A DNA stretch of 15,918 bases. Origin: Bryobacterales bacterium. GTDB taxonomy: Bacteria; Acidobacteriota; Terriglobia; Bryobacterales; Bryobacteraceae. Made by a program: the position numbers and the translations under genes. The stretch's first letter is position 1, and each line of letters begins with the position of its first letter. Shown piece after piece: positions 14,813-15,918 of the stretch. The notes under the pieces are model-generated. The model worked only from the letters and a program-made list of their open reading frames with translations, had not been told where the DNA came from and ran no database searches. Location of the stretch: the NCBI GenBank assembly GCA_003132905.1, contig PKZC01000389.1, positions 1-15,918 of the forward strand, given 5' to 3'.

Positions 14813-15832
14813 ATGGCTACTCGAACGCGGAAGGTTGCGAAACCGGCGAGGAAGGCGGCAGCCAAGAAACTGGCCGCCAAGAAACCGGCCGCCAAGAAGA
14901 AGACTCGCGTGCCAGCAGTCTTTCAGGTGGACCTTTCGGCATTTCCAGCGGAGTCCGTTATCTCGAGCGAGCGGTGGTTGTGCGTGGCCTGCGTTTGGCA
15001 GATCTTCACCAAGGCCATGAGCCTGACGCCCAAGACCGCAGTGGCTGAAATCAAGCGCTATACGCCATCCTTCGAGGAACTGACTTCCGCCGAGCCAGTG
15101 CGTCCCTTTTTCGCGGCGCAAGATCAAGACAAAGCGCCGTGTCCATATTGTGGATCGCCAGCCAAATGGCATGCCCGCATCGCGACCCATCGCATCGAAA
15201 GCGGTAAAGCCACCGATACGCTGCGGCGCAACCTGGTGAAGTCGCTGCCGAAGTCGGACGATCAGTTCGTTGTCTTAGAGCAGAAAGCCACGCAGCAGCA
15301 CGCTTTCTTCGAATGGCTGGAAAAGATCGGAGCGAACCTGGACCTGGAAGATCCTGCCTGGCTGCGTGACGTGTCTCTGCATTACCTGGGCCGGAAGGAG
15401 CCGAAGGTGAACTGGAATGCGGAATTCGCGGGAGTTCACTCCATCCGTCGTTCGCGCCGGCTAGGGCCTGAGGAGGAGAGCGCGCCAACTTGGCAAGTGG
15501 AACGCGGACGTCTGTTTTTGGCGCCCATGCTGTTCGACGAATTGCTGCTGGTGCAATATCTGGTGAGCCGTTCGCGACTCGTCGGTGGCTTGACGCTGGA
15601 GCGCCGCTACACGCTGCCCGAGTTGTGGCATCGATTGCGCCACTCCGGTTATTTGCGCTCCATCGGTGTGCAGGCCAACAATCCCAGCGATGCATTGGAA
15701 CAAACGCTAGCGCATTTAAGCGGTGGCGAGGCTTCGGCGCGCTATTACTACATCGTGGACCGTCGAGAGCATTTGCAGAAGGTGAAGGCGCTGCAGACGG
15801 AAAAGCCGCGTGCTCGCGCCGCTGGCCGCTAA
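14813..15832 (+). CDS. Zinc-cysteine protein with histone H1-like Lys/Ala N-terminus, unknown function
   Basis: 339 aa. I do not recognise a named family. Residues 6-32 are a lysine/alanine-rich tail (RKAAAKKLAAKKPAAKKK) like bacterial histone-H1-type nucleic-acid-binding tails. Next come two CxxC knuckles 50 residues apart, CVAC (57-60) and CPYC (110-113), with nearby His120 and His126; together they could bind one Zn in a ribbon. The remainder is soluble and mixed alpha/beta (DDQFVVLEQKATQQHAFFEWLEKIG, then LFDELLLVQYLVSRSRLVGGLTLERRYTLPELWHRLR), ending in another basic tail (KPRARAAGR). There is no signal peptide. A nucleic-acid-associated role is suggested by both charged ends and the ribbon. 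It is divergent from the cyclase. The ATG at 14813 has GGAG at 14807-14810, rather close. Confidence 0.7.
   Translation: MATRTRKVAKPARKAAAKKLAAKKPAAKKKTRVPAVFQVDLSAFPAESVISSERWLCVACVWQIFTKAMSLTPKTAVAEIKRYTPSFEELTSAEPVRPFFAAQDQDKAPCPYCGSPAKWHARIATHRIESGKATDTLRRNLVKSLPKSDDQFVVLEQKATQQHAFFEWLEKIGANLDLEDPAWLRDVSLHYLGRKEPKVNWNAEFAGVHSIRRSRRLGPEEESAPTWQVERGRLFLAPMLFDELLLVQYLVSRSRLVGGLTLERRYTLPELWHRLRHSGYLRSIGVQANNPSDALEQTLAHLSGGEASARYYYIVDRREHLQKVKALQTEKPRARAAGR
14861..14902 (+). repeat. 15-bp coding tandem repeat (AKKxA units)
   Basis: GCCAAGAAACTGGCC (14861-14875), GCCAAGAAACCGGCC (14876-14890) and a partial GCCAAGAAGAAG (14891-14902) give AKKLA-AKKPA-AKKK in the N-terminal tail. Low divergence between units suggests recent slippage, so tail length may vary between strains. 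Confidence 0.8.
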
Positions 15833-15863
15833 GCCGGTGAAGATATCGAAGATGCCCGAAAGT

Positions 15864-15892
15864 TTGACGCCCCTGGCCGCCTGCGTTAGAAT
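15864..15892 (+). promoter_or_regulatory. Sigma-70-type promoter of the initiator tRNA
   Basis: TTGACG (15864-15869), 17-bp spacer, TAGAAT (15887-15892): one mismatch from consensus in each hexamer, at ideal spacing. The -10 lies in the exact inverted repeat GTTAGA-A-TCTAAC (15885-15897). The predicted start of transcription, 6-8 nt after the -10, falls at about 15898-15900, on the mature tRNA 5' end. Confidence 0.75.
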
Positions 15893-15897
15893 CTAAC

Positions 15898-15918
15898 TGC
15901 GGGGTGGAGCAGTCTGGT
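15898..15918 (+). tRNA. Initiator tRNA-fMet(CAU), 5' fragment cut by window end
   Basis: The last 21 bases match the start of bacterial initiator tRNAs: acceptor strand TGCGGGG (15898-15904), T8, G9, D-stem GAGC (15907-15910) and D-loop AGTCTGGT with the invariant GG. A pyrimidine at position 1 followed by GCGGGG fits the unpaired 1-72 end that marks initiators. The anticodon lies beyond the window, so identity rests on this fragment plus the strong promoter. Confidence 0.75.

Noticed and set aside
1..15918. CRISPR arrays, insertion sequences, prophage genes or integrase sites
   Set aside because: No regularly spaced repeats, transposase or integrase motifs or terminal inverted repeats were seen. 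The tRNA at the right edge could be an integration site, but nothing in the window supports one.

Overview
The window looks like a GC-rich soil or environmental bacterium, most plausibly an acidobacterium of the Solibacter/Bryobacter kind. This is inferred from the gene repertoire: a secreted '[11 protein letters not shown]' protein, a winged-helix ArsR-type regulator divergent from a NIPSNAP gene, a lysine/alanine-rich Zn-cysteine protein, and Tat-exported isoquinoline-oxidoreductase-type molybdoenzymes. No ribosomal or other marker gene is complete, so the assignment is tentative. Coding density is high.

Layout. (1) 1-538: 3' end of an ABC-2 type exporter permease. (2) 553-1488: a toxin-antitoxin island with two tandem paralogous ribbon-helix-helix antitoxins and one overlapping VapC PIN-domain RNase. 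(3) 1562-7698: a five-gene + strand operon-like run. It holds a [2Fe-2S] subunit and a Tat-exported molybdenum subunit of a xanthine-dehydrogenase-family oxidoreductase (IorA/IorB type), an exported metallo-beta-lactamase-fold hydrolase of the lactonase type, a Pht5-like decarboxylase/PBP2-fold protein, and a nucleobase-type (NCS2/AzgA-like) permease. Spacings are overlap, 63, 14 and 4 bp. Two of the genes carry a perfect-stem hairpin ending just before the Shine-Dalgarno. (4) 7656-8576, minus: a shortened NirB-type FAD oxidoreductase with a damaged second Rossmann motif. (5) 8828-10278, plus: a DUF488 protein and a secreted protein of unknown role. (6) 10271-11464: divergent NIPSNAP protein and ArsR-type regulator, sharing a likely operator. 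(7) 11286-14754, minus: a two-gene unit of a Cache-HAMP membrane adenylate cyclase followed by an AAHS-type aromatic-acid MFS transporter. (8) 14813-15832: Lys/Ala-repeat zinc-cysteine protein. (9) 15864-15918: a strong consensus promoter and the first 21 nt of an initiator tRNA-Met, cut by the window end.

The best candidate for an undescribed system is the five-gene run of region 3. It reads as uptake plus oxidation, hydrolysis and decarboxylation of a heterocyclic or aromatic acid. Its substrate cannot be read from the sequence. The nearby pairing of a ligand-sensing cyclase with an aromatic-acid transporter fits the same nutritional theme. All three convergent gene junctions in the window overlap (43, 8 and 179 nt), an unusual compactness.
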